Below are positions 53,242-61,833 of a stretch of 64,000 bases of DNA, piece by piece. Position 1 is the first letter of the stretch. Each line of letters begins with the position of its first letter. The stretch covers positions 127,406-191,405 of the forward strand of contig JAQULP010000001.1 in NCBI GenBank assembly GCA_028718525.1, given 5' to 3'. The DNA is from Sulfuricurvum sp. (GTDB lineage Bacteria; Campylobacterota; Campylobacteria; Campylobacterales; Sulfurimonadaceae). The notes beneath the pieces were generated by a model. That model was given only the letters and a program-made list of their open reading frames with translations. It searched no databases and was not told the origin of the DNA. A program made the translations under genes and the position numbers.

Positions 53242-54360
53242 ATGCAAAGCGTATCTCCTGCCTCCATCGACATTGTCACAGAACCTTCCCGTACCCTCTT
53301 GTATTGCCGTGGAGAATGGACGTTGCCCTATTTAAAAACCGTAGAACGCCAGCTCGCCTCGCTTGTTCCCCGCTCCCTCATTGTATGGGATGTCAGCGGT
53401 GTCACCCGGCTCGATTCGGCCGGAATCGCCCTCTTTCAATTGACCAATCGCCATTTTGAAACTACGAATATTGCCTCCGAATTTATCGGCGTAAGCGAAA
53501 CCCAAAACAAACTTTATCGCCTCCTGTATCCCCAAAAATCGGAAAAGGCCCCTCCGCAATCGCCCCCTTCTCCCCTTTATAGGTTAGGAATGAAGACCCA
53601 TCATATCCTTTTAGGGATCGGAAATTTTTTAGCCTTTTTGGGTGAAGCGTTCGTCTTATTATTCTCCACTCTGATTCATCCCGGCCGTATCCGTTACCGT
53701 TCCATCGTGGCTAACATCTTTACGACCGGAGCCGAAGCGTTGCCGATAATTGCCGTCAGCGCATTTTTAATCGGCGTAGTCGTCGCCTATCAGAGTATTG
53801 TACAGCTCCAAAAATTCGGTGCCGACATTTTCATTGTCGATATGATCGGGATATCGCTTACCCGGGAACTGGCTCCCCTTATCACCGCAATCGTCGTAGC
53901 CGGGAGGAGCGGTTCGGCATTCACCGCCCAAATCGGGACCATGAAAATGACCCAGGAAATCGATGCGATGAAAACGATGGGGTTTGATCCTATTGTCTTT
54001 TTGGTCTGGCCCCGTGTCTTCGCCTTGATGATTGCCATGCCTTTGCTGATCTTTTTTGCCGATATGGTCGGTATTTTCGGGGGGATGGTGATTGCCCAGA
54101 TACAAACCCATTTGAGTTATATCGAATTCATTAACCGCCTGCAATCAACCCTGCATCTCAAACATTACCTCATCGGTATTGTCAAAGGGCCGTTTTTTGC
54201 CTTTTTGATCGCCATATCCAGCACCTATCGGGGATTTCAAGTCTCTTCGAATACCGAAAGCATCGGTCTGAATACGACGCAAAGCGTTGTCAACGCCATT
54301 TTTCTCGTGATTGCCTGCGATGCCCTTTTCTCTATTTTACTTACGCAGTTAAAATTATGA
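53242..54360 (+). CDS. mlaE: Mla-type lipid ABC transporter permease with N-terminal STAS domain
   Basis: 372 aa. Residues 1-100 form a STAS/MlaB-like domain (TLLYCRGEWTLPYLK, IVWDVSGVTRLDSAGIALF), followed by the MlaE permease with GAEALPIIAVSAFLIGVVVAY and the ELAPLITAIVVAGRSGSAF and EIDAMKTMGFDPI motifs. Combines the roles of MlaB and MlaE in phospholipid transport across the periplasm. First gene of mlaE-F-D-lipoprotein, coupled by a 4-bp overlap with mlaF. Confidence 0.93.
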   Translation: MQSVSPASIDIVTEPSRTLLYCRGEWTLPYLKTVERQLASLVPRSLIVWDVSGVTRLDSAGIALFQLTNRHFETTNIASEFIGVSETQNKLYRLLYPQKSEKAPPQSPPSPLYRLGMKTHHILLGIGNFLAFLGEAFVLLFSTLIHPGRIRYRSIVANIFTTGAEALPIIAVSAFLIGVVVAYQSIVQLQKFGADIFIVDMIGISLTRELAPLITAIVVAGRSGSAFTAQIGTMKMTQEIDAMKTMGFDPIVFLVWPRVFALMIAMPLLIFFADMVGIFGGMVIAQIQTHLSYIEFINRLQSTLHLKHYLIGIVKGPFFAFLIAISSTYRGFQVSSNTESIGLNTTQSVVNAIFLVIACDALFSILLTQLKL

Positions 54361-55109
54361 AACCGGTCATTCAAGCAAAAAACATTACAACGACACTGGG
54401 AGGGAACCTTATCCACGACCGTGTCAATTTCACTGTTTATGAACATGAGATCTACGCCTTTTTAGGGGGGAGCGGATCAGGGAAATCGACCCTTCTTCGG
54501 GAGATGATTCTTCTTCAACAACCCCAAAGCGGCAGCCTAAACGTCTTAGGGTACGATTTACAGACGCTAAGCTCTTCCGATGCCCAGGAACTCCGTCGAC
54601 GATGGGGGGTTTTGTTTCAATCCGGTGCCCTTTTTTCATCCCTTAGCGTAGGGGAAAATATTGCCATGCTGTACCGTGAATACACCGACCTCTCGACCGC
54701 TTTGATTGATGAGCTCGTCTCACTCAAAATCGATCTCGTCGGGCTCCCTTCCCATGCACGCCATCTTTACCCCGCACAGCTCAGCGGGGGGATGATCAAA
54801 CGTGCCGCTCTTGCCCGAGCCCTCGCACTCGATCCTAAACTCCTGTTTTTAGACGAACCCACATCCGGTCTCGATCCTCTGAGCTCACGCCAATTTGACA
54901 CACTGATCCGACAGTTACGGGATCTTTTAGGTCTAACCGTTGTCATGGTGACCCATGATTTGGATACTATACACCATATCGTTGACCGTTTTTCGTTATT
55001 GGGTGAAAAAAAGGTGATTGCCGAAGGTACTTTGGATGAAGTGCTACGTATCGATCATCCTATAGTCGATTATTTCTTTCAAAAGGGATCTCATGGAATC
55101 AAAAGTTAA
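54357..55109 (+). CDS. mlaF: Mla-type ABC transporter ATPase
   Basis: 250 aa. Walker A GGSGSGKSTL near 38, Q-loop VLFQSG near 86, signature LSGGMIKRAALARAL near 142, Walker B LLFLDEPTSGLDP near 162, His switch VTHD near 197. The ATG overlaps the mlaE stop by 4 bp; the next gene starts 17 bp before its end. Confidence 0.95.
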   Translation: MKPVIQAKNITTTLGGNLIHDRVNFTVYEHEIYAFLGGSGSGKSTLLREMILLQQPQSGSLNVLGYDLQTLSSSDAQELRRRWGVLFQSGALFSSLSVGENIAMLYREYTDLSTALIDELVSLKIDLVGLPSHARHLYPAQLSGGMIKRAALARALALDPKLLFLDEPTSGLDPLSSRQFDTLIRQLRDLLGLTVVMVTHDLDTIHHIVDRFSLLGEKKVIAEGTLDEVLRIDHPIVDYFFQKGSHGIKS

Positions 55110-56061
55110 CTACACGGTCGTAGGAATTTTTGTCCTCGTCTTGGCCATGGCGCTCATCTCTTTTGCATTTTGGCTCGGAAAATACAACAAAGATGACCGT
55201 TATTACGCCCGTTATTATCTCTATGTCACCGAATCGGTATCGGGGCTTGCCCCCGAAGCCTCCGTAAAATTTCACGGTGTCGATGTAGGGAAAGTCGAAT
55301 CGATCCGGATTAATCCCAATAACAGCGAAGAGGTCGAACTCGTTTTAAAAATCAAAAAAGAGACCCCTATCCGCACCGATTCAACGGCACTCCTGAAATT
55401 TTACGGAATTACCGGATTGGCCTTTATCGAAATCATCGGCGGTTCCAAAAATGCCCCCCTCCTAAAAACCTCAGCCAAAGAATACGCAATCATTCCAACC
55501 TCACCCTCACTAATTAAACGGCTGGATGAGTCGCTCAGTAGTGTAGCGTCAAAACTCTCCGCAACCCTCGATCGTACCGATCGGGTATTTAGCAACCGCA
55601 ATATCAACAATCTTGCACAATCGTTGGAACATCTTCGCTCTCTGACAGCCCAGATTGACGGGTATCAAGGGGAGATCAAACACCTGATAGAGCAGACCTC
55701 AGCCACGGAAACAAAGGCGACCGAAACATTCGATGTCATCAAAGAATCCGCCCTCACTATCAAAACGACTACCGGCAACATCGATACGTTGACGCAAACG
55801 AAAATAACGGCGCTCATAGAATCGCTTGCGGCAACTTCGCGCGAAAGCCATGCACTGATCCAAAAAATAGAATCTACGGTAGATCGCGGGGATTATAATA
55901 TTCAATCGGCGAGCGCACCCGCTTCCGCGCAGCTTAATGCGCTCATGGTTCAGATGCAGGTCCTTTCCGATGAGATGGAATCTACGTTACGCAGCTTGCG
56001 TGAAAGTCCATCAGATATCCTTTTCAAAAAATCCGCCCCCAACCCGGGCCCAGGAGAATAA
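55093..56061 (+). CDS. mlaD: MlaD-type substrate-binding MCE protein
   Basis: 322 aa. One N-terminal membrane helix (VVGIFVLVLAMALISFAFWLG), an MCE domain (VSGLAPEASVKFHGVDVGKVESI, residues 45-67; TGLAFIEI), then a long coiled-coil C-terminus (about 150-300; LEHLRSLTAQIDGYQGEIK) much longer than in E. coli MlaD (183 aa), more like PqiB/YebT-like or actinobacterial MCE proteins. Binds phospholipid in the periplasm. Confidence 0.92.
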   Translation: MESKVNYTVVGIFVLVLAMALISFAFWLGKYNKDDRYYARYYLYVTESVSGLAPEASVKFHGVDVGKVESIRINPNNSEEVELVLKIKKETPIRTDSTALLKFYGITGLAFIEIIGGSKNAPLLKTSAKEYAIIPTSPSLIKRLDESLSSVASKLSATLDRTDRVFSNRNINNLAQSLEHLRSLTAQIDGYQGEIKHLIEQTSATETKATETFDVIKESALTIKTTTGNIDTLTQTKITALIESLAATSRESHALIQKIESTVDRGDYNIQSASAPASAQLNALMVQMQVLSDEMESTLRSLRESPSDILFKKSAPNPGPGE

Positions 56062-56063
56062 CT

Positions 56064-56672
56064 ATGACCCTGCTCTCTCTGATTTTTCCCGCATCAATGC
56101 TCATCCTCCTGGGATGTTCCACGGCTATTGCCCCCTCCATTCATGAATACACTATTTATTCCCCGCACGAGGCTCACCCTTCAATGGTTGCCCGTTCTTC
56201 CAAAGCCCTTCGTATCGCCGCGACTAAAAGCGTCCCGTCGTTACTCTCTAAACACATCTATTATTTACGCCCTTCCGGGGAGAGCGGTCACTATCTCTAC
56301 AGCCGATGGAGCGATATCCCCCCTGTTTTGATTGAGCGTAATTTACACACCTTATTGGAAGAAAAGGCCCTTTTTTCAGCCCTACTTACCTCAGGATCGC
56401 ACGCCAATGCCGAGTGGATACTCGAATCCGATCTCAGCGCTTTTTATCACCGCTTTGATAGCCGGGGAAACTCTCAGGCAGTGATAGATATGACATACCG
56501 CCTGATCGATTCCGGAACCAAACGGCTTATTGCCTCAAAACGGTTTCTCATAACGCCCCCTTCGCCGACCGAAGACGCCCCAGGAGGGGTAAAGGCTCTG
56601 ACTCAGGCGACGAATGAACTCACAGAACAATGTACCCTCTGGTTGGCGGAGCAGATCAAAAATAATCCGTAA
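56064..56672 (+). CDS. ABC-type transport auxiliary lipoprotein of the Mla operon
   Basis: 202 aa lipoprotein with lipobox LILLGCS (Cys at about 18). Family PF03886-like features: YTIYSPHEAH near the start, LRPSGESGHYLYSRWSDIPP, LIERNLHTLLEEKALF. Such proteins replace MlaA/MlaC in Mla-like systems that lack them. Starts 2 bp after mlaD; last gene of the operon. Confidence 0.82.
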   Translation: MTLLSLIFPASMLILLGCSTAIAPSIHEYTIYSPHEAHPSMVARSSKALRIAATKSVPSLLSKHIYYLRPSGESGHYLYSRWSDIPPVLIERNLHTLLEEKALFSALLTSGSHANAEWILESDLSAFYHRFDSRGNSQAVIDMTYRLIDSGTKRLIASKRFLITPPSPTEDAPGGVKALTQATNELTEQCTLWLAEQIKNNP

Positions 56673-56678
56673 ACTGCT

Positions 56679-57542
56679 TTATCCGCGAATATGGACGATC
56701 TGTTTAAAAGCGCGCTCAAACGTAGGATAAAGAAACGAAAACCCTTTCTCTTGGAGAAGGCGGGGATAGACCTCTTTGGATTCCAGCATTACAATCGACC
56801 CTTCTCCGAAAATCAGTTTCACCAGCCAGGCGGGTAGATCAAATACAACAGGCCGGTTCAAAACCCTCCCCATCACTTTCGTCTGTTCCAAATTGCTGAT
56901 CGGTTCAGGTGAAGTAAAATTCACAACGCCGCGAATCGACTTCTCCTCGATCACAAAAGCTGCCGCACGGATCAAATCTTCCAAATGGATCCAGGAAATC
57001 ATCTGAAATCCATCCCCCATTTTTCCGCCCAGTCCGAATTTAAAAGGGGGTAGCATTTGAGCCATAGCGCCCCCTCCCTCTCCGTATACCACGCCAAAAC
57101 GCATCGTACATACGCGGGTACGATCCGAGTCTCCCTTCATCGCGGCATTTTCCCAGTCACGGACCAACACGCTTAAAAAATCTTCTCCGTAATGGTGCGA
57201 ATACTCATCATGCTGATGATAGGCATCGTATATTCCGACGGCAGAAGCATTTAAAAAGGTAGATGGGGGATTGTCACATAGTTCAAGGGCCTGCACCAAT
57301 GCGGAAGTTGTCTCTAAACGGCTTTGACGCAAAAGCGATTTGTACTTTTGAGTCCATCGGCCCAATATATTCGCCCCTGCCAGGTTGATCAGGACATCAC
57401 TCCCCTCAATTGTATCTTTGATCTGTTGAAGCGGAACCGAGGTGCGGACGCTTAAAGCGATAACACTATCCCCTCTTTCCTCAAAAAAACGCTTGAGCCC
57501 GCTTCCGACGAATCCGCTCATTCCGCATATGGCTATTTTCAT
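56679..57542 (-). CDS. TIGR01777 family NAD-dependent epimerase/dehydratase
   Basis: 287 aa Rossmann protein: KIAICGMSGFVGSGLKRFF (GxxGxxG) at the start, LINLAGANILGRWTQKYK near 52, ASAVGIYD, TMRFGVVYGEGGG near 148, and the C-terminal FTSPEPISN. The group's natural substrate is unknown. Single gene on the minus strand. Confidence 0.92.
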   Translation of the reverse strand: MKIAICGMSGFVGSGLKRFFEERGDSVIALSVRTSVPLQQIKDTIEGSDVLINLAGANILGRWTQKYKSLLRQSRLETTSALVQALELCDNPPSTFLNASAVGIYDAYHQHDEYSHHYGEDFLSVLVRDWENAAMKGDSDRTRVCTMRFGVVYGEGGGAMAQMLPPFKFGLGGKMGDGFQMISWIHLEDLIRAAAFVIEEKSIRGVVNFTSPEPISNLEQTKVMGRVLNRPVVFDLPAWLVKLIFGEGSIVMLESKEVYPRLLQEKGFSFLYPTFERAFKQIVHIRG

Positions 57543-57607
57543 CTTTTCAACCCTTCTCTATCTTATCAAATGATTGTAGCTTAATGGGTGCATGTTAGGA
57601 TTAAAGA

Positions 57608-57613
57608 TATAAT
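57608..57613 (+). promoter_or_regulatory. -10 box of the NIF3-like gene, flanked by an inverted repeat
   Basis: TATAAT just after ATTAAAGAT (57600-57608), which recurs inverted as ATCTTTAAT (57622-57630). A 9-bp inverted repeat around the start point suggests an operator. Confidence 0.45.
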
Positions 57614-57654
57614 TGATTTTCATCTTTAATTTTAATCTTATAGAGGAAAATACG

Positions 57655-57978
57655 ATGTTGTACCATCTCTTTGTCTATGCCCCATCCGTTGATGCCGAAA
57701 CAATCAAAGATGCCCTGTTCGCAGCTGGTGCCGGCCGTTACCAAAACTATGACCGATGCAGTTGGGAATGCTCCGGAACGGGGCAATTTAGGCCTCTGGA
57801 AGGGTCAAATCCGTTTCTGGGGCATCACAATATCGAGGAAAAAGTTGAGGAAATAAAAATAGAGATGATCTGTGAAACGGCTTCTCTAAAAAAGGTATTG
57901 GAAACATTGATTGAAGTACACCCGTATGAAGAACCGGCTTATGGAGTGATCGAAGTTAAAACGTTGAAAGATTTTTAG
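57655..57978 (+). CDS. NIF3/YqfO-type (CutA/PII-like) small protein
   Basis: 107 aa. Matches the small domain inserted in NIF3 family proteins: MLYHLFVYAPSVDAETIKDALFAAGAGRYQNYDRCSW, then GSNPFLGHHNIEEKVEEIKIEMI and VHPYEEPAYGV at the end. Forms a ferredoxin-like trimer related to CutA; function unclear. The ATG at 57655 is supported by AGAGGAAAA; an earlier ATG at 57613 has no RBS. Confidence 0.85.
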   Translation: MLYHLFVYAPSVDAETIKDALFAAGAGRYQNYDRCSWECSGTGQFRPLEGSNPFLGHHNIEEKVEEIKIEMICETASLKKVLETLIEVHPYEEPAYGVIEVKTLKDF

Positions 57979-57979
57979 A

Positions 57980-58000
57980 TATTCCCCGACAGGGGGAATA
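57980..58000. terminator. Hairpin between convergent genes
   Basis: TATTCCCC-GACAG-GGGAATA forms a 7-8 bp stem. No strong T-run on either side, so it may be a weak bidirectional terminator. Confidence 0.35.
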
Positions 58001-58008
58001 AGGTGGCA

Positions 58009-58341
58009 TCAGCCGCAAGAAGGGACATTGCCTGAATCAGAACCGTATTCAAACAAGAAATCTCGTAAATCTTGTGATTGAGATTTAAACATTTCACCGT
58101 TAAAAAACGCTGCAGATTTATCATTAGCATGAGCTTTAATGATTTTTTCTCCGTTGTTTGCGAATAGCTCATCCCATTCGTCTTGTGTATGCATAGCGGC
58201 ACCTTTTGTACCGTTACCATGACAATTTTTACAGGTTTTCAAATAGGCCTTCTGACCTTTTTTGATATCTGCAGAGGCTGTTGTACTCATCATACCAACA
58301 GCAACGATAGCCGCCAAGAAACATGAAGTTGATTTTTTCAT
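58009..58341 (-). CDS. Small periplasmic cytochrome c
   Basis: 110 aa. Signal peptide (LAAIVAVGMMSTTASA), haem motif CKNCH near 36-40, distal Met likely in the GEMF segment near 82. An additional C-terminal Cys (PSCG) is unusual. Strong RBS (GAAGGAGAA). Likely an electron carrier to a terminal oxidase or a sulfur/nitrate pathway; partner unknown. Preceded by a 12-bp inverted repeat. Confidence 0.9.
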   Translation of the reverse strand: MKKSTSCFLAAIVAVGMMSTTASADIKKGQKAYLKTCKNCHGNGTKGAAMHTQDEWDELFANNGEKIIKAHANDKSAAFFNGEMFKSQSQDLRDFLFEYGSDSGNVPSCG

Positions 58342-58369
58342 GCAGTTCTCCTTCGAAAATTTTTAGATT

Positions 58370-58411
58370 AAGACACCTTCAACATTTTCGAAAAAAAGGT
58401 GAAGGTGTCTT
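58370..58411. repeat. 12-bp perfect inverted repeat upstream of cytochrome c
   Basis: AAGACACCTTCA (58370-58381) and TGAAGGTGTCTT (58400-58411) with an 18-nt spacer. It lies between two minus-strand genes, so it could be a terminator of the HTH gene (no T-run), a 5' leader structure of the cytochrome mRNA, or a protein binding site. Confidence 0.65.
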
Positions 58412-58516
58412 CAAACGCCTTAATAATATCGGATAAAGGATAAACGAACGTTTAATAAGGAGAAATTTGATCTTTATTTTTATTTTTCTATCAAAAATGT
58501 ATCAAACTCTCCCATC

Positions 58517-58855
58517 TTATTCGTCGTTTTCTCCCCCTTCTTCCTCTTTTTGCATTCCGACTTTTACCTCTTGGCGAATTTTATCCTGACGGATTTTTCG
58601 GTACGCTTTATACTGTGCTTTCGTCAAATCTTCACCGCTCAAACCCACTTCAGCGCCGATCTCTTCGACTGAAAGTCCCGCTTCGTTCATCATAATCATC
58701 CGAAATTCTTTCTTGGTGAGATGACGTTTAAGCGATGCGTACAACAAACGTTCGTCATCTCCGATCTCGACCGCACTGCACTCATACAACCGGGCCAATA
58801 CTTCACGAATCGTTTTATCGGGGTTGTAACGCAACCATAATGAATTTTCTAACAT
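58517..58855 (-). CDS. Helix-turn-helix-like small protein
   Basis: 112 aa. Residues 45-80 (LTKKEFRMIMMNEAGLSVEEIGAEVGLS) look like a sigma region 4/TrpR-type HTH, then a basic helix (YKAYRKIRQDKIRQEV) and an acidic tail. No domain otherwise recognised. GAAAGGAAAG precedes the ATG. It lies upstream of the cytochrome c on the same strand with about 175 bp between; a regulatory link is possible but unproven. Confidence 0.72.
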   Translation of the reverse strand: MLENSLWLRYNPDKTIREVLARLYECSAVEIGDDERLLYASLKRHLTKKEFRMIMMNEAGLSVEEIGAEVGLSGEDLTKAQYKAYRKIRQDKIRQEVKVGMQKEEEGGENDE

Positions 58856-58973
58856 TTTTCTTTCCTTTCAATAGACACGAACTTGATCCGAACGATGGGT
58901 ACGGATAGTTCTGCTTTTCATGAGTTTCCTCAACCTGCCTCTACCGGCAACATCCCCTGCCTATCCGTTATGC

Positions 58974-59603
58974 TTAAGCGAATACTTTGGTAATAATCTG
59001 GGTAAGATCTTTCGTATCGACGATGACATTCGCCTCTTTCTTCAGAATCTCTTTGGCGCAAAACGCGACACGGGTCCCCGCATGAGCGAACATCGAACGG
59101 TCGTTGGCTCCGTCGCCGACAACCATCGTCTCCTCTTCGGTGATTCCGAAAAGTGCCTGCAACCGCTTAAGCATATCCCCCTTCGAGAAATCAAACATCA
59201 TATCTCCGCCGACGAGTCCGGTGAGTTTTCCGTGTTTTTCATGCAATACGTTGGAAAAATCGGCATCATACCCCAAAATATCTTTTGCGTATGAGGTTGC
59301 ACTTCGGAAACCGCCGCTAAAACAAACGACTTTAATGCCCCGTTCTTTGAGTGCGGCTATCGTCTCAACGGCTCCGGGCATATAGGGGAGATTATGACAG
59401 ATATGTTCTACTTTAGAGAATTCCAACCCTTTAAGCAAACCGACCCGTTGCTGTAGCGATTGAAAAAAATCGAGTTCACCGTTCATGGCCCGTTCCGTAA
59501 TCGCGGAAACCTCTTCCCCTATTCCCAATGCTTCAGCAAAAAAATCGATGGTCTCGCCATCCATAAGCGTTGAATCAAAATCAAATACTGCTAACTTAAT
59601 CAA
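58974..59603 (-). CDS. serB: Phosphoserine phosphatase
   Basis: 209 aa HAD hydrolase. Catalytic DxDST (VFDFDSTLMDGE, Asp8 and Asp10), CFSGGF near 93, and GDGANDRSMF near 165. Last step of serine synthesis. The TTG start has AGAGGAT upstream. Divergent from metF, whose promoter region it shares. Confidence 0.93.
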   Translation of the reverse strand: MIKLAVFDFDSTLMDGETIDFFAEALGIGEEVSAITERAMNGELDFFQSLQQRVGLLKGLEFSKVEHICHNLPYMPGAVETIAALKERGIKVVCFSGGFRSATSYAKDILGYDADFSNVLHEKHGKLTGLVGGDMMFDFSKGDMLKRLQALFGITEEETMVVGDGANDRSMFAHAGTRVAFCAKEILKKEANVIVDTKDLTQIITKVFA

Positions 59604-59622
59604 AAGATACTATCCTCTTTGT

Positions 59623-59628
59623 TATAAT
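59623..59628 (+). promoter_or_regulatory. -10 box of metF (shared serB-metF intergenic region)
   Basis: TGT-TATAAT 26 nt before the metF TTG. The same bases read TATAAC on the minus strand toward serB, so the two genes may share one divergent promoter region. Confidence 0.5.
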
Positions 59629-59654
59629 GACGCAATTATATCCAAGGGCACCTT

Positions 59655-60563
59655 TTGTTCGAATCATTTATCCACAAACTCCGTCACGGAACCTATATCA
59701 CACTGGAAACCACCCCTTCACGGTCGGCACAATTTGCCCCGACAATCGAAAAGATTGCGGCATTGGGTCTGGATAAACTGGTGGACGGTTTCAGTACTAC
59801 CGACAACCCTTTGGCTAAATTAAAATATAACGCCCTTTTTGCGGCCGTAAGACTGCAGGATCGTTTTTCCCTTCCGGCACTCGCCACCATGACCATGCGT
59901 GACCGTAACCGTATCGCCCTTCAATCCGATCTGCTCGGCTCCAATGAGTCGAATGTCCGGGCTATCCTTGCCATTACCGGTGACAGCGCACACTACTCCG
60001 ATCAGCCGCATGCGAAAGGGGTATTTGAAGGCAACAGCAACCTTCTCCTGGACATCATTTCGACGTTAAACCGCGGCGTCGATTTGGCCGAGCAAAAACT
60101 GATCGCTCCTCCTGCACCGATTTACCCTTTTGCCGTTATCGATTCCTATTCCAAAAACAGTGTTTCCTTGCAAAAGAAAATGGCTAAAAAAGTAGCCCAC
60201 GGGGCGATAGGAATTATTACACAGCCCGTTTATGATCTTGAAATTGCAACCAAACTGCTCGAAATGATGGCCGAAGCGAACGGAGCGTCCCCGCATGAGG
60301 AGAAATGTACCCTCATCCTCGGATTTTTTCCGATTACCAAACTCCGAACGGCACGTTTTCTTGATGAAAACGTCCCCGGCATCCATGTACCGCACCATTG
60401 GGTCGAAGCGTTGGAAAAAGCATCACTGGTAAGTCCGGAAGAGGAATATCGGGTAGGATTTGAACTGAGCAAGACTCTTTTCGAAGAGCTCAAAGCGCTC
60501 CATCCGAAAATACATATTATGACCGCCAACCAATTCGAATTGGCCAAAGCTATTTTAATCTAG
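59655..60563 (+). CDS. metF: Methylenetetrahydrofolate reductase MetF-like
   Basis: 302 aa TIM barrel. YITLETTPSRSAQFAPTIEKI at the start (family Glu near 19), DGFSTTDNPLAKL, LATMTMRDRNRI, LAITGDSAHY near 96, and GAIGIITQPVYDLE near 182. Makes 5-methyl-THF for methionine. The TTG start with AAGGG upstream is the only one that gives the family N-terminus. Members of this group vary in cofactor use. Confidence 0.88.
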   Translation: MFESFIHKLRHGTYITLETTPSRSAQFAPTIEKIAALGLDKLVDGFSTTDNPLAKLKYNALFAAVRLQDRFSLPALATMTMRDRNRIALQSDLLGSNESNVRAILAITGDSAHYSDQPHAKGVFEGNSNLLLDIISTLNRGVDLAEQKLIAPPAPIYPFAVIDSYSKNSVSLQKKMAKKVAHGAIGIITQPVYDLEIATKLLEMMAEANGASPHEEKCTLILGFFPITKLRTARFLDENVPGIHVPHHWVEALEKASLVSPEEEYRVGFELSKTLFEELKALHPKIHIMTANQFELAKAILI

Positions 60564-60579
60564 CCCCTTGGGAGGCAGA

Positions 60580-61770
60580 TTACTGAAGGTAATCTGATTC
60601 TACAGGTTTGACAGGCTTTTGCGGAAGTGTTCTTACCGGAGCGATGCACGTAGCGTTACAAATAGCAAGCTTTTCTTGATCGGCAAAATACCCTTTATAC
60701 CCTCCGTGTTTTTCGGTACATTTTTTTGTGCAAAGGTCCGATTCGACGACATCAGCCTTTTTCTGCTGTTCAACGGCGGCAACCTCTTTCTCATAATTGG
60801 CTAATTTTGTTTTATAGTCTGCAATCGCTTTCTCATAGCGGTTTTTTCGTTCATCTAATATTTTTAGGAGAGATTCTGTTTTCGTTTTTCCGATGAGATC
60901 GTATAAAAATTCGTTGAATTGAGGCTGTTTTACCCATTGGGCAATATTCGGCAGTTTTTCCAACATCTCCGGCTCTGCCAAATTATGTTTGGAAAGATCT
61001 TTGATCCCCTCCTTCATCGCTCCGATATTATCACCGACAGCGACGATATTGGCCCTTTTCGTATAAATATCGATGAGATCCGGATCAGCGTCCTGTGCTT
61101 TTTGCAAACTGGCCAAAGCATCCGCACCGCTTTGGGATTCCGCCTTTTTCACATGGCTTTTTGCAATCTCGATTAACGTCGGCGTGATCTCTTGAAGCAA
61201 GCTGTTTGCCTTGTCGAAAACAGGGCCACTGATACCCGATGCCTTGATTTGTCGCAACAATCGTGCCGCATCCACCGGTTGAGTAAGGCGGGTTACATGC
61301 AGTTCAGCCGCTTTCAACGCTGCTTCAGGGCTCTCATTTCCGATATTCCATGCCTCTTCATACAGACGTGCCGCTTTTCCGACCAACCCTTCTGAGAGGG
61401 CATTATCGGCATTTTGGATTTGACGATAGGTTTTAAGGGTAAGCGCTACTTTCTCGATTTCCCCTTTATTCCCCGCCGGAACCAGTACTTTCGCTTTATT
61501 AAGTGCCAACTCCGCATTATCAAGTTTGCCGATGCTGATATAGGCCAAAGCCGTATAATAGTACCCTTTGTAATCCGTCGGATTCGCCAAAACCGCTTCA
61601 TCCGCCGCTTTCAATGCTTCAGATGGCTGATTGGAACCCAATTGATCCCGCGCCTGGGTAATCAGCGTCTCATAATCTGCGGCATAAACAAAATTCAAAC
61701 TGCCAACCATAAATGAGAGCCATATTATTTTTGATACGGAGCCGTACCCTTTATCCGATATAGATGCCAT
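60580..61770 (-). CDS. Exported TPR protein with C-terminal four-cysteine motif
   Basis: 396 aa. Signal peptide (IIWLSFMVGSLNFVYAAD). TPR repeats at about 35-110 (DYKGYYYTALAYISIGKLDNAELALNKA), then further helical repeats, a coiled coil (about 325-340, RYEKAIADYKTKLANYEKEV) and a Cys cluster CTKKC...CNATC near 355-380 with His-Gly between, a possible disulfide or metal site. No family recognised. Minus strand, single gene. Confidence 0.78.
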   Translation of the reverse strand: MASISDKGYGSVSKIIWLSFMVGSLNFVYAADYETLITQARDQLGSNQPSEALKAADEAVLANPTDYKGYYYTALAYISIGKLDNAELALNKAKVLVPAGNKGEIEKVALTLKTYRQIQNADNALSEGLVGKAARLYEEAWNIGNESPEAALKAAELHVTRLTQPVDAARLLRQIKASGISGPVFDKANSLLQEITPTLIEIAKSHVKKAESQSGADALASLQKAQDADPDLIDIYTKRANIVAVGDNIGAMKEGIKDLSKHNLAEPEMLEKLPNIAQWVKQPQFNEFLYDLIGKTKTESLLKILDERKNRYEKAIADYKTKLANYEKEVAAVEQQKKADVVESDLCTKKCTEKHGGYKGYFADQEKLAICNATCIAPVRTLPQKPVKPVESDYLQ

Positions 61771-61833
61771 TTTAATGCTGCCTTTTCTTTATTAGATTGC
61801 TTTTATGCCGATAGCATAGCGTTCCTGGGAAGT

